Assembly (NCBI GenBank): GCA_001600635.1 | Contig: BCKL01000028.1 | Span: 190,666 to 254,665, forward strand | Direction of reading: 5' to 3' | Length of the DNA stretch: 64,000 nt | Source of the DNA: Leucosporidium creatinivorum | Taxonomy: Eukaryota > Basidiomycota > Microbotryomycetes > Leucosporidiales > Leucosporidiaceae | In this document: positions 11,279-22,461 of the stretch, in pieces | How the letters are laid out: the number at the start of each line of letters is the position of its first letter | How positions within the stretch are numbered: the first letter of the stretch is position 1 | Notes under the pieces: generated by a model | The model's input: only the letters and a program-made list of their open reading frames with translations | Told to the model about the DNA's origin: nothing | The model's database searches: none | Position numbers and translations under genes: made by a program

Positions 11279-14207
11279 TCAAGCTAGAAGGTAGAGGCCG
11301 AGAGCGAGAGCTCCTCCGCCGAAAGCCGAGGCGACGACGACTCGGTGCCCACCAGCCGAGGTGGTCTTGCCGGTAGCGGTGGGGCGAGCCGAGCTGCGAG
11401 AGGAAGATTTGGAGGTGGTGTTGATCTTGGGTTGAATCTTGGGCGAGGCGGCTTTGACGGGTGTGCGAGCCGCGCCGGGAGCGACGACGGTGATGGTGCG
11501 GGTCGACTCCTTGATGACGACAGCCGTATAGATGTAGGACTGACCTCCGACGGACTCGGTAACGGTTACTGTCGCTGCCTTCTCCTGGGCTGCAGGCTCC
11601 ACCTTGGTGCAGAAGCCCTCCGAGCACGGGGAATCCTGCGCCGAACGACCGCCGAGAATTAAGATCAGCTTGTGCGCCGGGAGCAGCCACCCCTGATGAG
11701 AAGGTAATGGAAGCAGACTACTCACATTCTGGCAGTTGCCACTCGAGACACAATGCGTGGGCGCGGCACGGCCGGTGATGGTCGAGGGATCGGTGCAGGT
11801 CTTCTCAAAGCAGTAGCCCGAGTCGCATTCCCAGTCGGCGTCGTCTCCCGAGCACGAGCTACCATTGGGGGTGAGTGTCGAGTAGCATTTGCCGGCATCG
11901 CAGATCTCGTTCTGCAGCAGGCGAAAGGTCAGCCAATCCCGACTCGGCCAAACCTCGAGAGCCGCTCACATCGCCGCACTGTACATTGGCGCATGGGCTA
12001 GTGGTCTTGCACTTTCCGTCCGCCTTGTCGCAAGCCTCTTCCTGTAGAGCATTGGCGAGACGAGAATCAGTGTCGGGGCGAGCAGTCGGAGATGCAGAGC
12101 TCGAGCCGAGATGCGTTGCGATAGACTCACCTTGTTACAGCTGACGGCGGCGCAGAGGTCGTCTGTAGTCTTCTTACACTTGCCATCCGCCTCATCGCAC
12201 GTCTCGTCCTGAGAACGCCGAGCAGCGACCATGTCAGCGATCGCCGAGGAGTCAAGCTCATGAGGAGAGGCGAAGCTGAGCACTCACCGAATTGCAGGTG
12301 ACCGCGGCGCAAGTACCACTTGTCTTTTTGCAGATGCCGTCGGCCTCGTCGCACTTCTCGTCCTGCGAAAGCCGAGCAGCGGCGTCAGCAATNNNNNNNN
12401 NNNNNNNNNNNNNNNNNNNNNNNNNNNNNNNNNNNNNNNNNNNNNNNNNNNNNNNNNNNNNNNNNNNNNNNNNNNNNNNNNNNNNNNNNNNNNNNNNNNN
12501 NNNNNNNNNNNNNNNNNNNNNNNNNNNNNNNNNNNNNNNNNNNNNNNNNNNNNNNNNNNNNNNNNNNNNNNNNNNNNNNNNNNNNNNNNNNNNNNNNNNN
12601 NNNNNNNNNNNNNNNNNNNNNNNNNNNNNNNNNNNNNNNNNNNNNNNNNNNNNNNNNNNNNNNNNNNNNNNNNNNNNNNNNNNNNNNNNNNNNNNNNNNN
12701 NNNNNNNNNNNNNNNNNNNNNNNNNNNNNNNNNNNNNNNNNNNNNNNNNNNNNNNNNNNNNNNNNNNNNNNNNNNNNNNNNNNNNNNNNNNNNNNNNNNN
12801 NNNNNNNNNNNNNNNNNNNNNNNNNNNNNNNNNNNNNNNNNNNNNNNNNNNNNNNNNNNNNNNNNNNNNNNNNNNNNNNNNNNNNNNNNNNNNNNNNNNN
12901 NNNNNNNNNNNNNNNNNNNNNNNNNNNNNNNNNNNNNNNNNNNNNNNNNNNNNNNNNNNNNNNNNNNNNNNNNNNNNNNNNNNNNNNNNNNNNNNNNNNN
13001 NNNNNNNNNNNNNNNNNNNNNNNNNNNNNNNNNNNNNNNNNNNNNNNNNNNNNNNNNNNNNNNNNNNNNNNNNNNNNNNNNNNNNNNNNNNNNNNNNNNN
13101 NNNNNNNNNNNNNNNNNNNNNNNNNNNNNNNNNNNNNNNNNNNNNNNNNNNNNNNNNNNNACTTGTCTTTTTGCAGATGCCGTCGGCCTCGTCGCACTTC
13201 TCGTCCTGCGAAAGCCGAGCAGCGGCGTCAGCGATCGCCGACAACATCAGCTAAGAAGGACAGCCGGAGAAAAGGGCTCACTGCAAGGCAGGTGACTGTG
13301 GCGCACGTGCTGCTAGTCTTCTTGCAGACCCCGTCGGCCTCGTCGCACTTCTCGTCCTGTTAGACGCAACGCACAAGGTCAGCCACCGCCGAGATGGCTA
13401 CAAAGAGAGCAAGGCAAGTGCTAGAAGTGGGTCGCTCACCGGGTTGCAGGTGACAGCGGCGCAAGAAGTGCTAGATGTACTACCCTTGCACGAGCCGTCA
13501 ACAGGATCGCAGGTTTGGTCCTAGAGAAATGTCGAGAGAAAACGTCGCAAATCAATCGCGTGCCACACTACGCCGAGGTAACGTGAAGAGGCGCTTACCG
13601 CAGTGCAGGTCACCGTGGCACAGAGGTCGCCTCCCCCTGCTTCGGTGCAGATCCCGGTAGCAGAATCACAGGCTTGACCCTGCGACAAGTTTCAAACCGA
13701 GCGCCGAGAATCAGCTAAGCGGCGTGCCACACTGCAAAACGCGTCGAAACGGCTTACTGCACCGCACGTCACCGTGGCGCAGGGGTCACCGCCCCCTCCT
13801 CCGGAGCAGCTTCCGGTAGAAGGGTCGCAGGTCTCGCCCTGTGAGTTGACGAGGTCGAAACCGAGCGCCGAGCATCAGTCAGACGTCGCTTTATGCTGTA
13901 GAGTCGGGAAAGGCTGCTTACCGCATTGCATGTAACAATAGCACAGAGATCTCCCCCTCCCCCAACGCAGGTGCCGTTAGCGGGGTCGCAAGTTTGACCC
14001 TGTAGAGTTAGAGCGAAACGTGAGCTGGTGGTCATTGCGCTACGACGGTGGACAACAAGGTGCAGGAATACGTACCACTTCGCACACCACATTGCTGCAA
14101 GCGTCCTCGTTCTGTCGGGGCTGAAGGAATTGGCGGCGGCCGTGAGGAGAGGCGAGCGCCGAGGGCAGCGCCAGAAGCGCCGCCAGCGCGAGGGAAATGG
14201 GCTTCAT
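11279..14207 (-). CDS. modular cysteine-rich GPI protein, gap inside
   Basis: Minus-strand gene with at least twelve visible exons: 14207-14076, 13999-13922, 13838-13758, 13679-13599, 13520-13440, 13356-13282, one starting 13205 that runs into the gap, 12362-12288, 12208-12131, 12041-11970, 11911-11726 and 11635-11279. Exon 1 encodes a signal peptide (MKPISLALAALLALPSALA). Exons 2-10 are phase 0, 24-27 codons each, and each encodes one module with the pattern Q/E-x-CD-x3-G-x-C-x(4-8)-C-A-x-V-x-C. The last two exons give a cysteine-rich cap, a Thr/Ser-rich stalk and a hydrophobic tail (GGGALALGLYLLA) fitting a GPI anchor. Probably an extended surface protein, perhaps an adhesin or wall protein; not recognised further. 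Module number is unknown because 768 bases are unresolved. It shares its general design, but not its sequence, with genes A and B. Confidence 0.8.
11970..13999 (-). repeat. tandem intragenic exon modules
   Basis: Exon-plus-intron units repeat about every 150-165 bases. The central units are nearly identical: 12318-12389 matches 13161-13232 over all 72 bases, one copy on each side of the assembly gap. Exon starts at 13356 and 13205 are 151 bases apart. Outer units have diverged, so the array appears to have grown by recent amplification in its middle. Confidence 0.85.
12393..13160. other. assembly gap (768 N)
   Basis: Run of 768 unknown bases inside the modular cysteine-rich gene. It is flanked by identical 72-base repeat copies, so the assembler probably failed in a tandem array; the true size is unknown. 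At a unit of about 151 bases the stated length would fit about five units. Confidence 0.97.
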
Positions 14208-15182
14208 GGGAGTGGTTGCAGAGGTTGTGCGTGAGAGAAGGGATGTGAGAGAGTAGGTTTGAGAGAAGAAGAGAGCAGGGAAGTGCTCAGCTCGAAGACA
14301 GCTCTTCCCTTCCCCTTCCCGAAGATCGACTGAGAGCGAGCGGGAAGAAGTTCGCCTGGCTTGGCGCAAGGTCTGCTGTTCTCAAAGCAGAGCCAATCAA
14401 ATGCACAGCAGATCGAGTGTAGCCCCTTCCCGAGCCCTTGGGTCGGAAATGCGGCCCTCGAAGACGAAACGAGACGAATGAGAGATGGGAGGCCTTCGTA
14501 GAAGACACGAGACGTCTGAGGCGAGCTGGAGATGTAGAGCTTCTCGGGAACGCTCATGGCGGTGTTAGAGCAGTGCAAAGTGTGGTAGGAAAGATCTGAA
14601 CGAGCGAGATGGGAGATACTCGGAGCAAGACGATCGAGAAGAGAAAGAGAGCAGCTGGCTCGCTCGCTCCCAGACTCTGTCGCCGGAGGGCGTCTGAGGA
14701 GTCTACTGCAAGCTGATGCGGTAAAGCGGAGTAGTGGAAGACATAACCTTGGCTCTCCAGCAGCTCGCTTCCTCTTCTCGTACTCACGGGCGAGAATCGA
14801 GACGACGAGCTGCGGAGTCGGCGAACGAACAGCCTACTCTTCTCGCTTCGCAGAAGCCAGCGCAGCTGCCTTTGTTCTCATCGAGCCATCGGAATACTTT
14901 GAGTCGAGCTGCGGATGCTTTGCGGCCCCAAGAGCGATGTGTAAGGAGCCGGCTGCGCCGACCTCATGATCGCCGAGCCCGCTGGCGAGCGCCGAGGGAA
15001 GCTGATTGTCGAAAAGCGAAGGATTGATTGTCACGGAGAGTCAGATCCTACAGTTATACATAGCACTAATTGATGGCGAGGTAACAGCGCCGTAAAGCGT
15101 CCCGTCGAATACAGAGAGGGTCCGCGATCTTTCATCTCCGCCAAAGCGACTCCACCGAGTCGTCCCCGAGCTCCCGCATAGC
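14208..15182. other. intergenic region
   Basis: Spacer of 975 bases between two co-oriented minus-strand genes. It should contain the promoter of the modular cysteine-rich gene and the 3' end of the Zn2Cys6 gene. ORFs in it show no family features. Confidence 0.45.
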
Positions 15183-16432
15183 CTACAGCTCCTCGAGCTT
15201 GACCCCATCAGCAAACATGGAAGGGACCTCCTCCTCCTCGTCGACTCCCACGCCCAGAATCCACGCTTCCATCGCTCGGCGTTCCTCCTCCTGGGCGAGC
15301 TCCTCGGGCGAGAGGTGAACGATGGGCTTGAGGTCGGGGATGAAAGGGAGGCTCAGCTGAGCAAGTGGAGCGGGTACGGGAGAGAAGTAGGAAGTGGGTG
15401 GCGAGGCGAGGAGAGGCGAGACGGGGTTCGACCTTGGCGTTGGGAGGTAAGGCCAGGGAGTCGATTGGCATTGAGGTGCGCTGCTGGCGACGGGAGGGAG
15501 AGGGAGTGGGAAGCGAGGGGGCGATTGGAGGAGGTGCGTCGGCGATTGGAGGAGAGGAGGCGGTGCAGACCAAGTAGACTGAGGCTGAAAGTCCATTTGG
15601 TAGAAGTCGAAGGCGGCGACGGGGAGGGGAGTGTAGGGAAAGAGGAGAGGCGTAAGTCCAGCTGGGTAGGGGCTAGGATACACAGGAAGAGCCAGAGGTT
15701 CCTCCTTGATCTGTTTTGGAGCCTCGCGACGCAGGGGAGGCGGGCTTTGCGAGCGAGGCGACGGAGGGGCTTGAGGCGAGGAGGGCGACAGCTCGCAGGA
15801 CGAGCCAAGCTTGCTCTCGGTCGAGCTGCTGCGAAGGGAGCGAGTCAAGATGGGGGTGACGGTGGGCTCCGTGTTGATGTCGAGGTGGGGACGCTTGGGA
15901 GGGCGAGGGCGATCTTCTCGAGCGGCTGCTCGCTTGGCCTGCCTTCTCGAGTTGTCGGGGTATCGCTTCTTCTGACGGGCCAGCTGGTTCTCCTCGCTGT
16001 AGTAGAGAGGTCTCAAAGTCAGCATAGCCTCTTTTGTGCACCCAGAAAGGCTTGAAAAGACGTACAAAGTCACAGCGATGAAGACACACTCTCGGTCGTG
16101 GTCGAGGCAAGACTGACATCCCTCGGGGTTGCCATCGCACTGTAGGACATTGAGATAGATCAGTCAAAGCTCGAGCGAGCGCTTGAAGCCTGCAGAGAAC
16201 GCTACCTTGCACTTCCTGCATGTGGGGGGGAAGCGAGAGAGTCAGCTTCTGCAGCCTCGTAGAACAGCGATGAGAGGATGGTGCAGCAGACAGCTCACCT
16301 AGATCGACACTCGGTGCAGGCTGTAGCCACCCTGCGTGACGTGGTGCAGTCGTCCAGCAGCTCCAGCAGCTCAGACTGTGGGGACCCTTGCTCGCGACCA
16401 GGAGGAACGAACGGGGAAAGAGCTCGGCGCAT
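15183..16432 (-). CDS. Zn2Cys6 transcription factor 1
   Basis: Four exons: 16432-16299, 16215-16206, 16139-16066 and 15996-15183, giving about 343 residues. Splicing builds a Gal4-type binuclear zinc cluster at residues 39-66, with Cys 39, 42, 49, 56, 59 and 66 and the typical CRSRKCKCDG core. Such clusters bind CGG triplets. A basic stretch follows (RQKKRYP, RRQAKRAAARE), then a proline/serine-rich low-complexity region and an acidic end (DEEEEVPSMF), a plausible activation domain. There is no fungal-specific middle homology domain. Exon 2 is only 10 bases and encodes the middle of the cluster. The gene diverges from a paralogue at 18447 with exactly the same exon phases. Target genes unknown. 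Confidence 0.85.
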
Positions 16433-18446
16433 TTTGAAGTCGTTGGAAAGGGTGGATGTAGGGTGGTAGGAAGGTGGGAACTAGATGAAGAGGGAGAGCG
16501 ATGCTGTAGAGTAGTAGAGGCGAGAAGAAGCAAGAACAGAAAGACGAGGAGGGAGGCGAAGCTTCGAAGGCTTCTTGGAGCCACCCAGCTGTCCGATCAG
16601 CTGGGATCATCGACTCTCTCGCCAGAACAGGCAGTGCTGATGGCTCGTGAAAGCCTCGAGAGCTTGTCACCTGGTCTCCTACAGCCTGAAAAGAGCGGTG
16701 AGTTCAGGCGGAAGAGCGCGAAAGCGTAGGGCGCTCGTGGCTGTGCACGTCCCCCTTGCCGAACCATCTCGGCTTGGTCGTCGAACGACCTTCAAGCGCC
16801 GAGCTCTTCCATTCGCCACTTCTGTAGGGCAAGCAAAATGAACCTGATAGCACTCGCCAGAAGATCATCGCTGGCAGGCGCTGCAAGTGATCAGGCTCCC
16901 GTGCAGGGCGGAAATGTGGCGCTCCCGCTCTCTTCGGGAGATGAGACAAGTTACTGCTCGCTTGGACGAGAGACACCGCTGTGAAGCTCTTGAGGCTGCT
17001 CAGGGGCAATATACTCTTGAGTTTAAACATTTGAATGGAGCAGGTGAAGCTGAAAAGGTAGCGCCGACGCGGACTTGAGTATAGCTCGGCGCTCCTTCTC
17101 GTCGCCGAGCTGGCAGGATCCGAGGTCCTGCGTGGATATACATGCTCTTCAAAGAGGTTTCACTGCTTCTGTTTCGTCGATGGAGCCCTTACTTCACTGC
17201 AGAAGGAGCAGAAAGAACGATCTCGGCAATAGACTGACTGCCTGAACGCTCTTCGGCGAGGAGCAAGCTGCTGGTTGACACTCTTCAAGCTGAGCAGCTC
17301 GCCCCGGGACGAAGCGCCTCGTCGAGTAGAGTGCTTCTGTGGATGTCAAAGCCGACAGAGATGAAAGGCTCAATTGGCCGAGGGCGCGGCGAAACGCCGA
17401 GCTCGCCTACTCCCTCCCTTCGTATCCTTGCTTCAAAACAAACGCTCTGCTTCCGAGTTGAAGCTTTGCTGTTAAGCGATGAAATAACAAGTGAGGCTTG
17501 TGGTATCGCTTCTGTAGCCAGACCCCTCGACGGGGCTGCACGAAAGGCAATCTCTCTCTCGCATTGGAGCGCCGAGCTCTCGCTTGGGCGCCAGAGGCTC
17601 TTCAGACTCGTTTTGCTGGCGCGGGATCTAAAGGAGCTGTCTACAGGAATCTGGTGAAGCTGTCCTGTACCTCTCACGCCAGACGAACCTCGCCAGTCCG
17701 CTCCCGCTCCTTCAACTTGAAGCTCGAGCGTCGAGATCCTCTCGCTCGAATCGAACGCTTCTCTCGCTCGACGACCAGGCTCACGTCGCTCCTCCGAAGG
17801 GTATACGAAGGCTCGAGATATACTCAGAGGATCTGCACAGCAGGCGAATGGAAGGCAGGCAGGCAGGTGAAAGCAGGCAGCCGTAAAACCGAAGCTTCAC
17901 TGACGATAGGGAGGGAAGGTCAGCGGTGCTCGAAGGCTCTCAATTTCTGCTCGTCCAGTGCTCTGGTGCACAAGAGGAAAGAAGGGAAGTCGGGGACTGA
18001 TCGTTGCAGCCGTGTGGGGGGCTCGGTCCAGCCCTGTTCCCGAGTGCCTTTGAGCCTCTGCTGGGCTTCTGTGGTTGTTCTGTAGGGCAGCATGAGTGTG
18101 TAAGCACTACGGCAACTTGGTCTTCGGCGCTGCTTCGCTGCTGTCCTCCCTACACAGCTCCCATCCCTCCTCGGCGCCAGCAAACGAGAGAGCTCGAGCG
18201 CCGACGATCTCGCTGTACCTTTACCGACAGCCAAGCCAAGCCTTTGCCATCGAGACAGAACCCATTTTGATTCGGAATATCCCATGATTCGTTCGGAGAT
18301 GAGTTCTGAACATCTCTCGCTGCATCTCTGCCACCGCTTTTCCTCCTTCCCGTCACCTCTGCAGCGCCTCGCGGTGCACCCCAGTCGACTACATCAACCG
18401 TCCAAGCACCTATCTTTCCTTCTTCAACTCACACCTCGACTCCAAG
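16433..18446. other. divergent intergenic region
   Basis: About 2 kb between the start codons of the two Zn2Cys6 paralogues. ORFs of up to 195 codons occur but show no domain, no conserved composition and no splice context, so I treat the stretch as a shared regulatory region and 5' UTRs. The recurring CTCGGCG/CGCCGAG element appears several times, for example near 17082-17106. Confidence 0.5.
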
Positions 18447-20110
18447 ATGCCCTTCCACCCCAAGCGAGAGCGAGAGCGCTCCCCCACCTCGAGCGATTGG
18501 GACTTCGAAGCTCCCGCCGCAAAGCCCGCCAGGCGAGTCGTGCTGGCCTGTATGGAGTGCCGTAATAGGTGTGTGCTCTTGCTACTCCGCCCAAGCTGTA
18601 GCTGACTCACTCCCCGCAGGCGTTGCAAAGTACGAAGCTTCCCCACGACGAGACGCGCGAGCTGAGCGCTTATCTTACTGCATTACAGTGCGACGGCGCT
18701 CAACCTTCCTGCTCCAACTGCCTCAAGCATGGCCGTCCTGCTTGCCAGTACAAGGCCGTGACCGCGTGAGCTCTCCTTGCCTCCCCTATCGCGCCGACCG
18801 AGCACTGACTGACCCTTCGGATCACGTTCTCCCGCCTCGGCAGTGAGGAGAACCTGCAGGCTCGTCGTCGGAAGAACCTAGTTGAGCACACCAGGTCGAT
18901 CTCTGTCGCTGGAACGTCAAAGTCTCACCGCTCGACAGCTCAACGTCGCTCGAAGGCGGTGAAGCGAGCTCGCGCCGAGGAAAACGACGACGAGGAGGAG
19001 GAGGAGGACGCCGAGGGAGAGGATGACGAGGAGTACACCCCTCTCACCATCAGCACCGACAACAAGGTCGTCAAGCGGAGGAGAGTCTCGTCGACGTCGT
19101 CTTCCTTGGCTTCGGTGCCGAGCTCCAGCTCGACCCACACGCCGATCCCGCTCCTTCCTTTGCCTTCCTCGACCCCTCCCTCGGTCGAGACTTCTTCCAC
19201 CCTCGTCCCAGAGCAACAACATCAACAACCACTCTACTACTCCTGCCAGCCGACGCCCTCCATGTCCATCGCCCTCCCTCCCTTCGGTCTCGCCGGCGCC
19301 GTCGCTTCGCCCTATCCCACGCCATTCAGCCCACCAACAGCCTCCACCAACCTCGGCTCATCCCAACATGCACCGCATCAGGCCTCACACCCCTCCTTCT
19401 TCCCCTTCCACTACCCCTCGGCGCCTAACCAGCAGCAATTCCTCCTCTTCCAACCGCCGCCTTCCTCCCCTCCCTCGGCATACCACCAGCCTCTCCCCTA
19501 CTCGCATCCCAACTACTCTCAAGCGGGGTACATGCTCCATCAACCGCTGCCTACGCCCTACTGGCCCAACCCTCACCCTCAGCCCTCCTCGGCGGATAAC
19601 GGCTACCCCTTCCCCCTCTCGTCGACGCTGCCTCCCATGCCCTCGAGCTACGCCTACATCTCCAACAGCGTTTCTGGACTCGGCGTAGACCTCCCCTACC
19701 CCATCTACGACGCTCAGCATCTCATCTACCCTTCTAACGCCGCCGCCGTCTCGGGGTTCACGGCGACGCCCTACCCCTGCCCTCCTCTTCCTGCCTTCCC
19801 TCCCGTCTGCACGCCAGCACCACTCCCACTCCAAAGCGACTCCCCCGCTCAACTCCCGACACCATCCTCCGGTCCTTCCTCCCCGACGCTCACCAGCGCA
19901 CCAGTCGCGGCGTTCGATCTCGGACTTGGAGGGTTGGATCATGATGAGCTCGGCGCCGATGTCGAGGTCGAGGTTGGGGCGCAGGGACAGGTGAACACGA
20001 GCGCGGCGGGCAAGATGGAGAGGCAGTGGTCCTTGCAGCAGCAGGAGCAGAGGGTGGGGTCGCCGTTCGGCCTGATGGGGGCTGAAGGGGAAGGGAAGTG
20101 GGTTTGCTGA
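18447..20110 (+). CDS. Zn2Cys6 transcription factor 2
   Basis: Four exons: 18447-18568, 18620-18629, 18689-18765 and 18844-20110, giving about 491 residues. The zinc cluster lies at residues 35-63, with Cys 35, 38, 45, 52, 55 and 63 (core CRNRRCKCDG). After it come a basic stretch (LQARRRKNL), a lysine/arginine plus acidic patch, and a long proline/serine/tyrosine-rich tail with no known domain. Exon 2 is a 10-base microexon in the same place and phase as in the gene at 15183-16432, and exon 4 starts with EEN in both, so the two are duplicates whose tails diverged. Expected to be a nuclear DNA-binding regulator; targets unknown. Confidence 0.85.
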
Positions 20111-20806
20111 GTTGAGTTGAGCCGAGGGAGAGAGCCGAGGGGGGTTAGCATGTACACCACCACCACCATCATCAACACACATTCATTCGTCATCATCATG
20201 TAGCTCTTTGATTTGTTACACTCCTCCATCATCATCAGTTCTAGCTCGCCTCGTCTTGTAGAGGGTGCCTTTCGGTTTTATACGGGTATGTTTGATCCTT
20301 AGTAGCTTTGCGCGCGCAGCTGTCATTTCATCAGCGTCAGTCATCACTTCGCTCAAGTCCAGAGAGAGCCAGCGAGCGAGCGAGGTGGAGGCGAGCAGAG
20401 AAGCGGGGCGAAACGAGCTGCGAGCTTCGGCGCCGAGCGTCAGCACTAGCGAAGCCTCTCAGACGAGCAAGATGCACCACGACAGTTCAACAAGTCAAGT
20501 TCCCCTTCTGCGCTCCTTCCCACTAGTCGAGAGAAGCGAGCAGAAGAACCGCTCCCCAAATCCTCCCCTGCCCCGAGTCCAGCTGGATCTTCCTCCGCTC
20601 GCCTCGCCTCGCCGCTTCGCCGCCTCACGCTGACCCAGAGCCGCTCGAACGATGTGACGACGATTTCATAACACAAGGGCGTCGCCTGCCCTCTCTCCCC
20701 TTTCCCTCCCGCGACCAAAAAAACGTAAAGTGCTCCTCCTTGAGGCCGCTCCTCCTGTCCTGCTGCTTCCTAGAGCGATCCGCACCGAGCCCGAGTATTG
20801 CTGCAT
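20111..20806. other. convergent intergenic region
   Basis: Spacer of about 700 bases between convergent 3' ends. It starts with a short CAC/CAT repeat run around 20155-20205. No gene seen. Confidence 0.5.
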
Positions 20807-21985
20807 CTATCGGCGGGTGGCCTTGTCGAGGACTGCGATTTGAGGAGGAGAGGTCAGCGAAGGCACTCGCTTGCCGAAGCGAAAGAGAGGGTCGAGGTGG
20901 CCGGGTCGGCCGAACGGCGAGGCGAGAGGGCGAAGCTGGAGAAGGGGAGGGGAGGAACGAGGGGAGAGACAAAAGAGGGAAACAACTCACTAGCCTCGTA
21001 AGCGATCTCCGAGTGGTCGGTTCCCTGGATCTCAATGGCCACGCCGACGAGCGCGCGACGGAGAGCATCCTTGGACGAGGCGTAGAGCATCTTGGTCTTG
21101 ATCTTGGCCTCATCGGGGGACCTGTAGCACGTCAGAGAAGCGAGCATTAGCTTCTGTACTCCTCTATCGCTTCACAGCTTCTTTCGTGCCCAGCTGCCTT
21201 TCGAAACAACAAGCGGCCGGGGAAGGGAGAACCTGGGAAAGCGACGCCCGAGACCCAACTCACCAAGCAATGAAAGTGATCTTGTTCCTCTGGCCCTCTC
21301 CCTGGTCAAACTGGAAGTCGTATACGGCGTAACGGCACGACTCTGCCGGCAAGTCTGCCACGAAATCGTCGTACTCGCCCGAGTTGCTCGTCTTGTCGAC
21401 GACAATCTCCTTGTTGTCGTCGGCGAGCTTGAAGATGACGTACTTGATCTCTGTAGGGCGGGTCAGGGCTGTTAGCAAAAGGGGGGGAGACTGAGCGAGG
21501 GGGAGGGGGAGAGGGAGGGGGAGCTTGAAGGGACGGACGCTTCTTGAGCTTGAGCTCTTGGAAGGTTGAGATGCACTGGTCGGAAACGGCGACTCCGGAA
21601 GACTAATTGGGGTGCAGAAACGATAAGAAAGCTGGATTAGCTGACCTGTCCTGCTCCTGTACCAGAGTTGGTGCTGCCTGCTTAGTCCCTCGAGTTGTTG
21701 TGCGCGCGCCCCCCCCCCTTGCGTCCCTCCAGCTGCCTACAGCCTACGCTGCTCCCCTACAGCGCTACATATGCTCCTGCTGCACGCTAGCCTCTCTCAC
21801 GCGCTTCTCCAGTCTCGGCTTTGCGTTCTCATCCGAGCCCGAACGAGCGGGAAGGGGGGGGAGGGGGTTCTGATGACGAGGACGTGTTCGTTGATCCTGG
21901 CGGCTATGTAGGCGAGTAGGGCGAGCAGAAGCGGGATCGCAGTGGCCTGTATGGCTGTAGCGAGATAGATACGTGGCCTCACCAT
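20807..21985 (-). CDS. COF1: cofilin/ADF
   Basis: Five exons: 21985-21983, 21602-21539, 21450-21264, 21121-20991 and 20832-20807, giving about 136 residues, near the usual 140. The sequence is a complete ADF-homology domain: [10 protein letters not shown] at the N-terminus with the phosphorylatable serine, [28 protein letters not shown], and the actin-binding long helix ([16 protein letters not shown]). It binds actin monomers and filaments, severs and depolymerises filaments, and is normally essential. Exon 1 contributes only the ATG, followed by a 380-base intron; the last exon is 26 bases. Intron 2 has a weaker GTCCGT donor. The early intron is a familiar feature of fungal cofilin genes. 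Confidence 0.94.
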
Positions 21986-22461
21986 GGCTAGAAAGAGATG
22001 AGAAAGAGGTGCGAAAGTGAGGGAGGGGAGGGTGAGCTGGGCGTCTCAAAGGCGGGAGTGCTCGAGTGAGGAGGGGAGGGGAGAGGGGCCGCTCGAGTCA
22101 GGCTCGCAGTTCTTGGTGAGGTGGAGAGGGAGCTGCGTAGTCTAGCGGTATGAGTAAGATGATGCGAGAGCTAAGCAAGTTGGTGCAGTGCAGACGGAGC
22201 AGTTGCTCGGCGCTTCTTCGAGGGCTGAGCTGAAAAGGCCGAGCAGCGCCGAAGCGGTCTTCATATCAGTCAGAGGCAGCTCGCCTCAGCCTACAATCCT
22301 ATGCAAGGTTGGCTCTGCCTACGCCGCCCGATAGGCTCGCTACCTGGCGCTTAAACCGCTCGCCAACCTCTCCGCCCCCGCCGAGCAGCGCATCTCAGCC
22401 CGCCACAATATAACGATAATGATACTTCCACTCTACACGCTCCATCCATCTCCATCCATCT
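21986..22461. other. intergenic region
   Basis: Spacer of about 480 bases between co-oriented minus-strand genes, containing the cofilin promoter. A CATC/TCCATC short repeat lies near 22441-22462. No gene seen. Confidence 0.45.

Noticed and set aside
11970-13999. CRISPR-like look of regular repeats
   Set aside because: The repeats are exons plus introns with coding sense and phase, in a eukaryotic gene, not identical short repeats with unique spacers.
15673-16584. 303-codon minus-strand ORF over Zn2Cys6 gene 1
   Set aside because: Shadow frame that reads through introns; the spliced frame gives the zinc cluster.
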